Shown: positions 17,532-30,150 of the stretch, piece by piece
Numbering within the stretch: the first letter of the stretch is position 1
How the letters are laid out: each line of letters starts with the position of its first letter
From: Leptasterias polaris
Lineage: Eukaryota > Echinodermata > Asteroidea > Forcipulatida > Asteriidae
Direction of reading: 5' to 3'
NCBI GenBank assembly: GCA_037783415.1
Contig: JAZGTN010000177.1
Coordinates: 682,001 to 746,000, forward strand
DNA length: 64,000 nt
Notes under the pieces: model-generated
The model's input: only the letters and a program-made list of their open reading frames with translations
Told to the model about the DNA's origin: nothing
Database searches by the model: none
Program-made: the position numbers and the translations under genes

Positions 17532-18605
17532 GATGTCACCAAATTCACAGTTCCCTCTGACGACAAAGTTAAGATTGTCCTAATTTTCAATTGCAAAATA
17601 TCTTAAACCATAAATTCTCACGGGTAGATAAAAACAAAAAAAACTTTGTAATGCAATTTGAACAAAATTCACCATTGCATTTAAGTAAGTTATGGTGTAA
17701 AACCAAAAAGTTTTTTGCGCAATCGAAAAAAGCACAAGTCATGGTGTCCTGGAAAAACCATTATGTAATGCTGTCACTGTTATATTCTTTCCATGTTTTC
17801 TTTACAGCATAACTAAAAAATTAAACTGAATGGCATTTTTAAATGTAATTTTTAATTTTTATTTTACCTGTTTGAAATATCCTAAACACAAGTTACCATT
17901 AATGTTTTTAACCATTTAAATAGTTACTCTATGATTGTTATGATGTTAGTTGAGATTCATATTGGTTATGAACAAGCTAGTGTCTGCAGTGATACTCATT
18001 TCATACAATTTATCCCCCATCCTTTTTTTCTTTTATTATTGTTCCTTCCTCTGATTGTGGGTAACAATTACAGCACATCAAGTACCATAATCCTGTCTCC
18101 ATTCAGAGGCACTTAAAGAATACACTTTTTAAGAAAAAAAAAAAAAATGTAATCTTGCTGAGTGAATGATAAAGAGGTAGAAATAGTACTTAATTTTTTT
18201 CATTAATTGCCCAAATTCATGTGAGCCTAAGACTTGCATCATCATAATGTACCTTCTTCTTGCATAATTTCTGTAGAGCGTGCAGTTTCTTCATAAATAA
18301 ACTGTTGTTCTGTATAAAAAACTATTTAAAAAAATTCAGTTAACTATTTTTGAAGTACAACTACATTAACTCTATTGACATCATCATCATCACATGTTCA
18401 TGTATTAAAAAATAAATGTTAAATGCAGATCGAACTTATCTAAGACCCAAATGAAAAGTTCTAAGAAGCACGACTTATAAAGTCAACATGAATTGCATAG
18501 CTTGTGTAAACATGTGTTTTATTGGCTTTTTATGCTCTTTCATAAAATCAATACAAAAATGTTTCTTCAGGTTGTACTTGCCATGCACAACAAATCAATA
18601 AAAAA
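17532..18605. other. No gene seen; AT-rich
   Basis: Very AT-rich with homopolymer runs and no frame with recognisable motifs. There is no clear repeat structure apart from short ATC repeats near 18,383. Confidence 0.6.
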
Positions 18606-19343
18606 CTAGACATTAAGTGTTTGTCTACAAACACAAAGCTGTTCCGTGTTTTTTTGCTTCGATTAAGTGCTTCAAAGCTTTAAAGTTGGTCTGATTTAAA
18701 GATAGAAGACTCTTGACCTTTTTGACAAGCCCTTTTTCACCTAAGTGTGCCTAAAAACCTAAACCTGGTCTTCATTCTGATACTGATTCGAAAGGAGCTT
18801 TTAAACCAGAAATAAAGGTCAACATGGGGTCATGGTAACCCTTATCTAACATTTAATGCTCAAAGGGTTTATAACTGAAAAGAAATTGAATATCGGTTGT
18901 GTAGTTCTTGAGATATGGTCCCACTTCCGGTTGACCCAGAAGTAAAGGTCAACATGGGGTCACGGTTACCAAAGGCTAATCTCCAATGCCCAAAAGGAGT
19001 CCATAACTGAAAAAAGTTTTAAAATCGGTTGTGTAGTTCTTGAGATACATATGGTCCCACTTCCGGTTGACCCGGAAGTAAAGGTCAACATGGGGTCACG
19101 CTTACCCAAGGCTAATTTCCAATGCCCAAGGAGTCTATAACTGAAAAAAGTTTGACGATCGGTTGTATACTTTTCGAGATACAGTGGTCTCAAGATTGGC
19201 TAATTAAATATTCACCTCGCTGTAAATGGGCTAATTAATTAAGAATAAAAAAAAAAAATTACATTGAGAGTTAAGTTCATGTATTAATCTTCAATTTGAT
19301 ATAGGATCTAACTCTTTCATATTTTTACGCTTTAGGATATTAG

Positions 19344-20660
19344 GTCACATGCACGGTTGTGTAAACAGGTTTTTTTACTTGAAATTTTGTTTATGAAACC
19401 GCTGTTACACGGGTCACGAACTGTTTCAGAAACGGTATGTTGACAAAAAATAACCGTGAATGCTCAGGCTTATACGTAAACCTGTGACTGTTACACGGTT
19501 AAGTGACAGATCTTACGGTTAAACATTAACATTTGTACGGTTTGGATAAACGTTGAAAAATTCACTTAAAAAGTGCCGCGTAATGCCGACCATAATAACT
19601 GTGATCACAATTTTCACAGCACAATATCCCATAAAACACACACACATATCATTCCCAATTTACAGACTGATCGTAGTCTTTGTTATTCCAATACAACTGT
19701 GCGTGCAGCAATATTTGTGAGAAACATTGAACCCTAGGGGGCGTTCCACAACAATTCGATTGCGCATGCTCGCTTTTGCAGGGTGATTGCGCAAAGTCAA
19801 AATGCTGCAATGAAGAATGAAGACACATTGTTTTTGATCACATGCCGGTTGTGTAAACAGGTTTTTTACTTGAAATGTTGTTTATGAAACTGCTGTTACA
19901 CGGGTCACCAACTGTTTCAGAAACGGTTACACGTAAAAAAAAAATAACCGTGAATGCGCAGGCTTATACGTAAGCCTGTGGCGGTTACACGGTTAAGTGA
20001 CAGATCTTACAGTTAAACGTTCACATTTGTACGGTTCGGATAAACGTTGAAAAGTGTTTTTTAGTATATTAATAGTCCGTAGGGGGAAAAAAACGCTTTG
20101 AAAAGTAACAATTCTATGGCACATCATTTCAGGGCCCAATTTCATGGCTCCCCTTAATGCTGAATTCTGCGCTTGGGGTCACCATTCTCCGCCTTCCGAG
20201 CAAGCACAGAATTTCTGCGCTAGCTGTGTAAGCGTAGAACGCCTATACATGGACTACGCAAGCACACAAAATTCCATGCTAACCCGTGTAATACGCTTGA
20301 CATAAGCACACAAAATTCCATGCTAACCCGTGTAATACGCTTGACATAAGAGCGGAATTACCTGCTTCCGTAAGCGCCGATCCTTTGCCTACGGTAAGCA
20401 GAGCCATGAAATTGGGCCCTGTATTTAGATTGATATAAATAAATTTGAAATGTAAATGTTGGTTGTTTCAGAAAGTGTTTACCTTGTATGCAGTTTTATA
20501 TATAAAATATACTAAACCTTTTTTTTTAACAGGTTTTTTAACTTGAGATTTTGTTCATGGAACAGATGGTTTTAACTTGTGTAACCGACCGTTTCAAAAA
20601 CAGTTACACGCTTACAAAAAATAACCGTAAATGCGCAGGTTATACGTAAGCTCAGGCTAA
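19344..20660. repeat. Repeat family B, tandem diverged copies
   Basis: Segments beginning GGTTGTGTAAACAGGTTTTTT and running through TGCGCAGGCTTATACGTAAG to TTTGTACGGTT recur at about 19,350, 19,846 and 20,530. Another diverged copy lies at about 42,120-42,880. No coding sequence was recognised. Confidence 0.6.
20130..20421. mobile_element. MITE with CAGGGCCCAATTTCATGGCTC ends
   Basis: 292 bp with near-perfect terminal inverted repeats CAGGGCCCAATTTCATGGCT / AGCCATGAAATTGGGCCCTG. CAGGG termini are typical of hAT elements. The expected 8-bp duplication is not clear. A 43-bp internal tandem duplication (AAGCACACAAAATTCCATGC...) lies at about 20,260-20,347. It is nested inside family B. Confidence 0.8.
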
Positions 20661-21889
20661 CTTGGTCAATGCTGAATTAAAATTGTAATTGTAACAAATT
20701 GTGTGCCCTTTATACCGATCGAGTATGTTAGGCTAAAAACGTAAATTTATATGGGATATGAATTGATTGCTATTTTTGGCTTTCAGCCCAAATCCAACAC
20801 TGGCCATGTAGCCCATTGAAAAAGGTAATTTCTCTTCACATTTCCCCAATCAGCTCTTTTTATTGCCGTATTGCCATGAATTTTGGTTTGCGCCACATTG
20901 TGATTTGTTGAAGTAATGCGTTTGCATAAGTTATGCGTTTGCATACGGAACCTTAAAAATGTGGTTTTCCAGCGAACGGGTTTCCCAGCGCAAGGAAGTT
21001 GCACCCGCTGATCGTCCAAAAACCCAGGCGGTTGTCTATACGTTCACGCTGAATCTGAATAACGACCCGAGCGGTTTTCCTCTCGACGCGCTTTAGAAAA
21101 ATATTCTTCTCGATTTTTGTGAATGAACGTAAACTTGTGTCAGTCGGCAACAGTAATGAATCTCTATGTATATTCTACAGAAAACGCATCAACACGGGTC
21201 ATAAATGGGTCGCGGACTTGAACGAGTTTAGAATTTGACTCCTTTCTGTAAATAAACACAAATGGAATTCTAGGCAGAGTACCCAAGGCGTTAAATTTGC
21301 CTGAGAATTTGGTGGTTTTTTTACTGACAATGTTTTACTAAGTTTTGATGCTTTTAAACTGACCGTCAATAAAATATTTCTTGTTTTAAGAAACATTTGT
21401 GTAATCTAGGACGTTAAATTTGAGCTTAAATGAAAAATTATGTTTCTAGAAGTCAGACTTGTTTTCACTATCTCCATGTGTTTTGTACACGGGCGAAAAC
21501 GCGCAATAAATGACGTCATTGTGACGTCGTCCGTAATTTTAGGCCAAAAGGCACATCTACAGTATACCAGAAGTCTAAAACTGAAAAAAGTTTGACGATC
21601 GGGGCTATACTTTTTGAGATATGGTGCTTTTATACAAGGTTGGCTAATTAAATATTCACCTTGCTAATTAATTAAGAATTTTTAAAATTCTCACAATACA
21701 TGTTAAGTTTATTTACTAAGCTTCAATTTGATATAATGATCTCACTCTTTCGTATTACGCTCTAGGATATTAGCTGTATACAAAAAACGTGTGCAAATGC
21801 TATGGGATTTAGGCGGAAACAAGTATAAGAAATATAATAAAAATCTCGACGAAAACAATAGCTGTTCCGACTGCAAGTCGGAACAGCTA

Positions 21890-22764
21890 ATAACACTACA
21901 GGTAGATGTATTCATGTAAAACTTTAAAACTCCATATCTATGGGTTCCAGAACACCTAGTGTTTGTTACAAACGAAGGCTAATTTGCATAATTTATACTA
22001 AGGCATTTAGCAGCAGAGTATGTGTGGTCCCTAGACATATATGTGACCCGCTCTGCAAAAAAGGCCTGTAAGTAGCGATATGTCTTTCCATGTACAGGGC
22101 TCGTCAATGTTGAAAGGGTGATCATTTCTTCCATGGTGTGATTTTTTTTCCTACTTATTTTTGAAATCGATGATATCCACACTTTCATAATTTTTAGATT
22201 TAATGATCAATAATTTATTGATCAATTTAATTTTGATCAATAAAGATGAAAAAAACCATGTTGTGTGTACATTTTGTTGGTGGGTTGTACGATCGGTGTC
22301 CGTGGAGTCAGTGAAAAGTTGCGTCTTTTTACACATTTGGCAGGACATAAATTGGAACCCCCTATTATAAATTTGGTATCATATGAAAGCGGAGGACGTT
22401 GTCTTTCTAAATGTAGACATAGAAAAGGTCAAATCCAAAAGCAAGGTAGTTAATTTTCTGACCTGTAGACAAAGGGTGCTTGTTACTAGGGGCGTGGATC
22501 TTTTCTGTCACGTGTACACAGTGTAGTGCACGATTGGTCAATGTGCGCAAGCTCAAGCATGCGCATGCTCTGTGAATGAAACTGGTTGTTTATTCACTGT
22601 CAGGTGACTGTTTATGAAGTGCGTGCCATGGCCACGCGAAAACACAGCGCAATACCTGCCAACTGTGTTCAACTCAAACCTGTCTTGCTCTGAGCGAAAA
22701 GATTTTGAGAATTATTTACCATTTTTAGCCAACTGGTTTTATATATTTTTCATTAATTATTTGC
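21890..22764. other. No gene seen
   Basis: AT-rich, with poly-A and poly-T runs. The frame at 22,265-22,453 has no motif. I see nothing that can be supported. Confidence 0.55.
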
Positions 22765-22768
22765 TTAA

Positions 22769-23746
22769 AGTCACCTGGAAATAGGATTTTTTTTTATTTT
22801 TATATAAGAGTATATGTATATTAACAATAAAACAATTTTTTGAGTAATTGTTTGTCAGTATTTATGTTAAAAAAATAGATAAAGTTGTTTGGGAGCGACT
22901 TCGCCCATCCCTTTTTGTGACGTCAATCGAGGAAGACTTCGCCTCGATTGCACATCGACCCCACTCGAACTTGCCTGCATTTACGTTGTATATACACGTG
23001 CAATTGTAGTGAGATTGTACGTTTCGTTTGGTTATCCAAAAGGGGGTTTTAATTTTTCTTGCATTTTTCCAGCGAAAATTGCTGCTGGATGCAGCAAAAC
23101 GACTAAAGATGGGGTCAGCCAGCATTTTTTTCCTGCAGATCCCAAATATAGGCAGTTACGGGCATCGAAAATTAGGCTAACGAGGGCAAAGTGGTCCGGT
23201 CCGACGTCGTTTTCAGCGCTATGCAGCGAACACTTGGATAGCCCGGGGATTTTTTTGTTGGTAGTAGTGTGCAAGGGAAGTTGCAGTGAAGCTTAGGTTA
23301 CCAGCGAAATGTTTCTGGTGGAAAAACAATACCTCGTATTATCCGTGTTCTCGTTATGACCATGCTCGTATCTTCCGTTTTTAAGACATAGAAACGCGCA
23401 TGGGACAGTTCGGGACCGGTGAAAAACCTTGTATAAACTGGCGTCTCGTATTAGTCGACTGTACACTGTCCTAGGATTGCATTGGGTGGTGACGTCCGAA
23501 TACTAAAACGCATCATACTTATCAGGTACCCAGACGTAATGTACGGGGCCAGACTACACATTTTCTCCTGCCTCGATTGACGTCACGAACAGCGCCATGT
23601 AAAGGGGTGCCTATTTTTAAATTTGTAATTAACAGAAAAATAAAATTTTTTAACCTTAGTAAATTGTTTATTCACATTCCACTCATAAAAATGTATATAT
23701 TAATGACAAAAGCTTCATTTTGAAAAAATACCACTGCCAGGTGCCT
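22769..23746 (+). mobile_element. Kolobok-like DNA transposon copy 1 (non-autonomous)
   Basis: Ends AGTCACCTGG and CCAGGTGCCT, flanked by TTAA at 22,765-22,768 and 23,747-23,750. A THAP-like segment is inside. TTAA duplication and THAP domains are both known in the Kolobok superfamily (piggyBac also uses TTAA but lacks THAP). Copy 2 (38,331-39,295) is the same element in reverse orientation. No catalytic domain remains. Confidence 0.75.
23075..23241 (+). pseudogene. THAP domain remnant
   Basis: The translation keeps GCSKTTKDGVSQHFFPADP, ASKIRLTRAKWSGPTSF and LCSEH, which match the THAP zinc-finger layout (Cys pair, FP motif, Trp, C-X2-H). The N-terminal start and first Cys of the intact version at 56,568-56,930 are missing, and the conserved Trp near ASK is Arg. 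It is a truncated DNA-binding domain of a former transposase. Confidence 0.75.
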
Positions 23747-23752
23747 TTAAGT

Positions 23753-24037
23753 ATGGGTTCAAATGATCAGTGTCTGGCTTTGAATGATCTCCGTGATGCC
23801 AAAAGGGAGCAGAGAAACATGGTTGGCTTCGTGGAAGATTACTTCGTTAACTTCCGATGTAAAAAAGACGATGTGGAATCAAAATCGATTCGGAATCTGA
23901 TTCCACATTGCCATCTTCAGCGGAAGATAACGAAGAGATTGACCCTGACAGCAATGATGAAGAAGATGGCCCCCTGGTTGTTGTAGGTATTCCAGCAGGA
24001 GATGACATCTATTCCAACGGACCTTTCTAGGCCTACG
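23753..24037 (+). pseudogene. Gene fragment, 5' part, acidic (frameshifted)
   Basis: ATG 23,753 follows the Kolobok TTAA. The first 45 or so codons read MGSNDQCLALNDLRDAKREQ and onward. The reading frame then shifts near 23,890, after which an acidic stretch (SAEDNEEIDPDSNDEEDGPL) runs to TAG at 24,028. The tract CCTTTCTAG|GCC could also be a splice acceptor, with a short intron from GTAGGT near 23,982. I do not recognise the protein. It continues after a hAT-like insertion at 24,965. Confidence 0.4.
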
Positions 24038-24964
24038 CAAGGGCGTCGATCGCTACTGAAAAGTAGGGGGGACGGGCGAGCAAGTCTTGAAAAAATACAT
24101 CTTACATTATTTGCACCCCACACCATTACTTGTACATTTAATTTGTGTAAAGGGAACGGTGACATCATACGTGTAGTTTTGTGCAAACAGACCATGTGAC
24201 CACAACAAACATTTTTATGGTAATTATGAATCATACATACAGAGTGTATTTAGAGAATGACACGCAAAGAAAATAGTAGGACCGGAACGCACTCAAAATG
24301 TTCAAAAAGCTTTAGGTTAAATATTTATAAAATGTCTTCCCTTGTTGATGGATAATCATGTATGGAGATTAAAGCTTTAGTCCGGCGTTTATCGTGTCAG
24401 CTTGAAGTTCTTCGAAAAAACAAAATACTGCTTCTTCGACAAGGCTTGTCTGTCATGGCAAAAACTGGATTTTACTACATTTTGTGCGTTTTGCGATTGT
24501 AACAAAATGTAACACATTTGCACGTGCGCGCACACACAGACTTCCTTTGTGGAGGGATGTGTACCGTACATTATAGCATACACAAATGACGCATCATAAC
24601 TTGAATGCTAACAAGGTATGTAAGTGGGATTTTGGCGTTCATGTCTTGGACGAAACTTGTCGTCTATTGTCTGTATTATAGAAACGGAAATAGGCCCAAA
24701 ATATCATTCGGCGCGTGGTCCATCAGAAAAAAAAAAAATAAATTAAGAAATTATTTCACCGTTTGTTCGCTATTCTTTTATTTGAACAAAAATTGTAATG
24801 AAATATTAAATCAAGAAAATAGTGTGTATTTTTATATTTTGTTGCATATTTCTAATGAACAGTCAATCAAAAAGTGGGGGGGACATCTGATATGCTGTCC
24901 CCCCCAGTCTAAAAAGTGGGGGGGGGGACATGTCCCCCCCGTCCCCCACCCATCGACGCCCTTG
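24038..24964. mobile_element. hAT-like transposon with perfect 8-bp duplication
   Basis: Ends CAAGGGCGTCGATCG / CCATCGACGCCCTTG are inverted repeats. GGCCTACG flanks it at 24,030-24,037 and 24,965-24,972. CA...TG ends and an 8-bp duplication are hAT features. 927 bp, no transposase. G/C-run hairpins (GGGGGGACATGTCCCCCC) lie near the right end. It splits a coding segment. Confidence 0.88.
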
Positions 24965-24972
24965 GGCCTACG

Positions 24973-25040
24973 AACAATGCAGAAAGGCGAGCGAATTCCA
25001 GTGCGACTGCAAGTTTCTCGACAATGAACCCTGTTCCAAG
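24973..25040 (+). pseudogene. Gene fragment, Cys-rich exon
   Basis: Removing the hAT insertion gives an open segment whose end reads FQCDCKFLDNEPCSK, stopping at AAG|GTATGG, a good donor at 25,041. The Cys pattern C-X-C-X8-C hints at a metal site. The frame matches the next exon at 25,408 in phase 0. The family is unknown. Confidence 0.45.
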
Positions 25041-25407
25041 GTATGGTTTCTATGGTTGTTTTTTAAATTAATTAGTTTACTTATTTTTACTGCTTTCTTT
25101 ATTTATTTATTGTACTTTTAGTAACTGCTGATAGTGATTAAAACTGAACTATCATCGCACAAAGAATAAAATGTTGATGTGGAATCCCCTTGTTGATTTA
25201 GATTTTAGAAGTGCTTATAAGTGCCTTGTATTATCAATATACAATGTGCTGAAGTATACTGAAGCATTTAAGTGGTCGAATTAATGAGGTTATAAAAGTA
25301 ACTTTTGTTCTTGATTTATTTTTATTTTTTTACTATTCAATGTATGATTAAATAATGTCAATTGCTGGTTTAAGAATGTTATTTCTGTATTTGTAATTTC
25401 ATTACAG

Positions 25408-25545
25408 GGAGAAGGATATGCTCCTCTTGGTTTAGATCCACTGTTTTACTTCAGTCAGCAGTTCACCACCAGTAGCAGTTCCTCAACACCACAAGACAAC
25501 CGGCTCTTTTCAGAGCCCCACAATTTCAAAAAAAAAATTAACAGG
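25408..25545 (+). pseudogene. Gene fragment, downstream exon
   Basis: The acceptor TTTCATTACAG|GGAGAAGG starts a phase-0 open stretch: GEGYAPLGLDPLFYFSQQFT, then a Ser-rich run and PQDNRLFSEPHNF. The frame then runs into A-rich sequence near 25,530-25,620 and loses coding character. It is probably the tail of the same gene as 23,753-25,040, now broken. Confidence 0.4.
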
Positions 25546-28120
25546 CTGGGGGAAAAAACAGGTTGAAAAAACCCCCAAAAAACCAAAACATCAGACCAAA
25601 TCAAATTAAAAAAAATTCACCACTTTGATTCTTTGTGTTTACATGTATTTGTTTGTTCTATTTATTTATGTGTGTTTTTTTAACCAAAAAACAAGTTTTT
25701 AGCCCAAAGATTTTTTCAAAATAGATTAATCAACTTCAGTTTTCATTAAGAAGGCAAATCATGTTGACTGTGCTAGATTTGAAAGGAAATATTCAGGTTT
25801 TAAACTTATGTTTGTTTTTTAACCAAAACTTTACATTTTTACCCCAAAAGTTGTTTTAATCGTAAAAGCGAGCTGACTTTAGAATTTTATGAATCAGCCC
25901 AAGCTGTTGGTTTAAAATTACGAAAAATTGGGAAAGCTTATGTGATGTTTACAAAAAACTATTCAGTTGTAAAACGTGTTGTGTTGGAAATGACTGTTTA
26001 ATGACAGTTGATTGTGTCCGGCTGGTACCGAGTCCATTCGGACAAGCCGAAAAATAGGTGTTCAGGCTTAGATTCGGTCAGACCGAATCTGGCATTTTGC
26101 ACTGCAGTGCTGTCCTGGTTGGTCAAACCATGGGAGTAGAAAGGTAGAACAGAATTCAACAACACGGACTGGATCCCCTGAGACACCAACGTTAGAATTT
26201 GCAAGACATAAACTGGTCGATCACAAATAAGACAATCATTGTCGCCTTGCATAATATGATGAAACAGCACACACAGTTTACAATTATTGATTATTGTTCA
26301 AGAATATTTTCACCATTCACATAAGAAAGACAAAGAGACAGTCTATGTCCAGGCATGAGAATATGCGATGATAAAAAAAACAGAAAAATTTTAACGCTAA
26401 AAATTGCATGTCCGGATTTTGGGCAACGTCCAAATTTTTGCGTGTCCGGAATTTGGGCAAGTTTACCCAGGCGTCAGTGTCGCACTCAGTGAATCCCTCT
26501 GGCGTTTTGGGGACCATGTGTGGGATCGTGGACATATTAATAGGAGGAAAATACTTCAAAAAAAGATGAAATCATAACAGTGCTAGACGTATATTGTCTT
26601 AAAAAGCTCAAAATAAAATGATATTCGGAACTTACTTCCACGAAAATAAATGATTATGAACGGAGCAGCTAGTCATGCTTTTGTTACAAATATTGATTTT
26701 TGTGGTTAAGTGTTGCCCCCCTTTGGCCATTGAAACTTGTTCTTCAAACACCTTTTCGTATCTCCAAGATCCCGACAGTTTATAAACCATAGCATTTTGG
26801 AAAAATAATGTGAGACGTCAAACGTCAACGAATCTCCCCACACGTGTGTCGCACACTCATGCATTGTCTAGAAGTTTCTTCCAGGTCATAGTTCAATCCG
26901 TAAAAATATCTCCAGCCGTAAAACACATTAAACGTATCGAAGAAACAGCACTTAAGCCTATGAAGGTTCGTACTGAAGACTGGTAAAAAAAGTATAACGA
27001 TGCGCGCGCATCCAAAACACCGTGCGTTGTTGTCAGTAGACTTTTCAATGTCTCCACAAATGTTCCTTTGCTGCAACAGTAAACATACATGTATTACGGT
27101 CAAACCGTACCATGAATGAAGCGGGGAAAGACTGAAAGAAGTCTACAGATATCAATTGAACGCGCTGCATGCACATGGAAGAAACAAATCAACGCATATT
27201 GGGCCGGCCGCTGCCGGGCGGCAATTTATTTCGAACGGAAGCGTGTAAACTTACAATTTCTCATAAGACCAAGAAGAGGGATTAGCGAGATCCAAATGTA
27301 TACCCCAACAACTCACCCCCCAAATTTTATATCAAATTCACATTGAACTCGAAGACCACAAATTTGAAAGGGAAAAAACCGGAATTCCGGTTTAAACCGG
27401 AAGATTCTCATGCCTGTATGTCACAGTTTGCTCACCACTGTGCATGTGCTTTTCATTTCATGAATATTCAAATCAGGGCAAGAAAAACAATCGTGAGCGG
27501 GTCCAAGTGCCACAAGCATCAAGACATCCGTTTCGATCCAGATGTTTGTTTTTAATTCTCTTCCCAAGTAAATCGTGTAGCAAGACTAACAGAACAAGGG
27601 ATTCAATAAGTATCAACAGCCCAACATAAAAACTGTTTCTGGTGCAATCTGCCCCAGGTCTCAATACAAGACTGAACGTTCTTAGACTGAGAAAAGGATT
27701 ACAACCAAGGGTCAAAAAGTCATCTTAAAAGATGATTAACAATACTAGTGTTTTGTGACTTTTGACATACATGTAGTTATGCTATACCATGGTCATACTT
27801 ACTGGTTTATTGGCAAATGGTCTGATGTAAAACCTCCTGAACTGTTGAATGTGAACTTGTTATTTGAAGGTGAGCAACTTGAAACATTAATCTGTTAATA
27901 ACAATTGAAATTAATAAAGAAAAGGGAAATAATTAGTAAAAAGTAAAACAAACGTACACATCCCCCTTCCGTCCCTTACAACTAATTTTGAGTCAGCCAT
28001 CAGACAGGCCTCAGAGCAAATTGGACAGTTTATTGTCCTGTGTACAATTTACAGATAACCTGGTACTTTCACAAATCAGAAAACGAATGCCAAACCTGTT
28101 TTAAAATTGTACATGTGATG
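25546..28120. other. No supported gene
   Basis: AT-rich. Frames at 25,998-26,270, 26,317-26,559 and 27,473-27,715 (minus) and 27,116-27,346 (plus) lack motifs, splice signals or repeats of note. Confidence 0.5.
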
Positions 28121-28122
28121 TA

Positions 28123-29457
28123 CCGTAATTTCTTGCGTATAAGACGCGTCTTATCTGACGTTTTTGACCACAAAATCATCACTGCGCCTTGTATTCCGGT
28201 GCGCCTTGTATGATGTCGCTTGAGATCAAAATTACCACGGCCGACGTGCAAATACTCTAGGCCCTATTTAATGTAGCTGCGGTCAGGTTAATAATGCGGT
28301 CGCCAACCATCAACTCACCACGCACTGTTGACGTACAGTAGTACATTATCAGTGCTCAACTCTCCAGACAATGTCGCCAGATTTTCATTCCGACAATGAC
28401 GCGATGTATTGAGCCGCCTTTGTGGCCACGTGTCCCTATACATAACGACCGTGAATTCATTCCAACAATGCAGCAACGTGTTCATCACTTCTTTTGTGGC
28501 CGCGATTTCGTACCGGAAATACTGCATTCAGATTAATCAGAACGATTGCAGAAGCATTCACCCAACCTCTATTGTGTGAACGGTGATTCACGCATTCACC
28601 CAACCTGTATTGTGTGAAAGGTGCAACCATGTCCATGGTTTACTTTAATCAACTTTATAAAAATAAACTGTAATCGTTACTTTTTAATTGATTGTATTTT
28701 ATAAACGAAAAAACACTTATAAATCACGGGAAGTGACCCTTTTTCGAAACTAATTCTATGGTAGACCTTCAGCTTAGTTAATTGTTTCGTTTATTTTAGC
28801 TCAAAAGTTAGACATAAAATAACTGTAGTGAAAACAAAACCAACGAGAGAAATGAAGTCTTTCAATAAGTGTCTGTTACGTTTATTTTAGCTTAAAAGTA
28901 AGATATAAAATAACTGTGGAGAAAACAAACCAGAAAACGACGTCTTTGAATAAATGTTTGTGGTATAAAATAAAGAAAAGGAACTTCTCATTAATTATAA
29001 ATGTCACGTCCCCATCGGAATGGCAGGAGATTTTTCCCGTATGGTAGCGCCCTCTGTTGAACAAACAGATCCCTTCAGCCCTGTGGTAGCGCCCTCTGTT
29101 GGTCACCTGTAAACTCCCTTCAACCCCTTGTGACACACGGGAGAAGAATCTCCTGAAAACGTCGCTGAACGGTAGGTTGTTTCAGTTTAAAATGAACTTT
29201 TCTACATGTCTCTACATGTTTCAAGCACATGTGATTTCTATTTATTCACATGTTGATTAGCGTGGTACTTTTAGGGTAACAAAATGACCCCTTTTTGGCG
29301 ATGTACCGATACGGTCTGCTGTTTGCAGTCAAAGGTGCATGTAAGATCATGCGCCTTGTGCGGCGGTGCGCCTTGTCTGTTGACGCTTTAATTTTTTTTG
29401 GTAATTTCACGGCCCTGCGCCTTGTACGCCCCGCGTCTTATACGCAAGAAATTACGG
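28123..29457. mobile_element. TIR transposon, CCGTAATTTCTTGCGTATAAG ends
   Basis: Near-perfect inverted ends, CCGTAATTTCTTGCGTATAA and TTATACGCAAGAAATTACGG, with TA on both sides (28,121-28,122 and 29,458-29,459). Subterminal GCGCCTTGTA motifs occur at both ends. 1,335 bp, no transposase. Internal tandem copies: CATTCACCCAACCT units at 28,554 and 28,594, an 87-bp duplication at 28,789-28,962, and TGGTAGCGCCCTCTGTTG twice near 29,042 and 29,083. Confidence 0.85.
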
Positions 29458-29459
29458 TA

Positions 29460-30150
29460 TATATGTAACCTGTGACAAAACGTTTACAGAAGAGCCCAAA
29501 GGCTGGACTTCCTGCAGGCGTACACAGCCTAATGGAAAAACAAAAAATCTTATATTTTATGGAGGTTGCACTGTTTGATTTTTACCAACATGATATACAT
29601 GTAAACAAAGCGGGGCAAATCTCAAAACTTGTTCAGCTATTACTTTTATAAATCTTGAATTTATGTGGTAATTATGACATAAAATGTCAAATTTCCCACA
29701 TGACCAGCAAGAAAGGTCCTGCACTGTACAAGGTCACTCTTTTTGTAAACAAAGTTAACATGGTCTAACTAGACTTGTACATGCCAAAACTATTTTTCCT
29801 TTTTGTATGACGTCAACAGTGGGCAGCGTGTAAACACACCCCAACATTTTATTAAGTAGCATGCACAGTGCATGCACAGTGCATGCACTCACTGGGTGGT
29901 GACACTTTGTTTGCCTCATACAAAGAGTGCTAATAAACGGGCACTGGAAACCATTGCTTATGTTACCCGATGTAACTAAAATTGATATACCTTGGGTCTA
30001 TGTGCAAAAACAATTACAAGGAGGTGGACGAGATGTTGACCTCTTTCTCAAAACTTGTTAAACAAATAGTTGTCTAGATCTAATCGACTCCAACTTCTAA
30101 GACATGAATCCACAGGCTTTCAGGTCAGCAATGGCATCAGGTTGGTGCCT
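29460..30150. other. No gene seen
   Basis: Non-coding, AT-rich. A GTGCATGCACA-type palindromic tandem lies at about 29,861-29,888. Confidence 0.5.

Larger units (their letters stand above)
18606..21889 (+). mobile_element. Repeat family A, copy 1 (with insertions)
   Basis: The left end reads CTAGACATTAAGTGTTTGTC with an 8-bp hairpin GTGTTTGT/ACAAACAC, then AGCTGTTCCG. The right end is a hairpin AGCTGTTCCGACT-GCA-AGTCGGAACAGCT at 21,860-21,888. The same two ends bracket copy 2 at 55,364-56,352. Inside are units of about 135 bp containing GGTCCCACTTCCGGTTGACC (18,918 and 19,053). The stretch 19,150-19,340 resembles 21,580-21,775, so family B and a MITE probably inserted in between, or two copies abut. 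No transposase was found. The class is unknown; hairpin ends recall Helitron-like or TIR elements. Confidence 0.6.
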
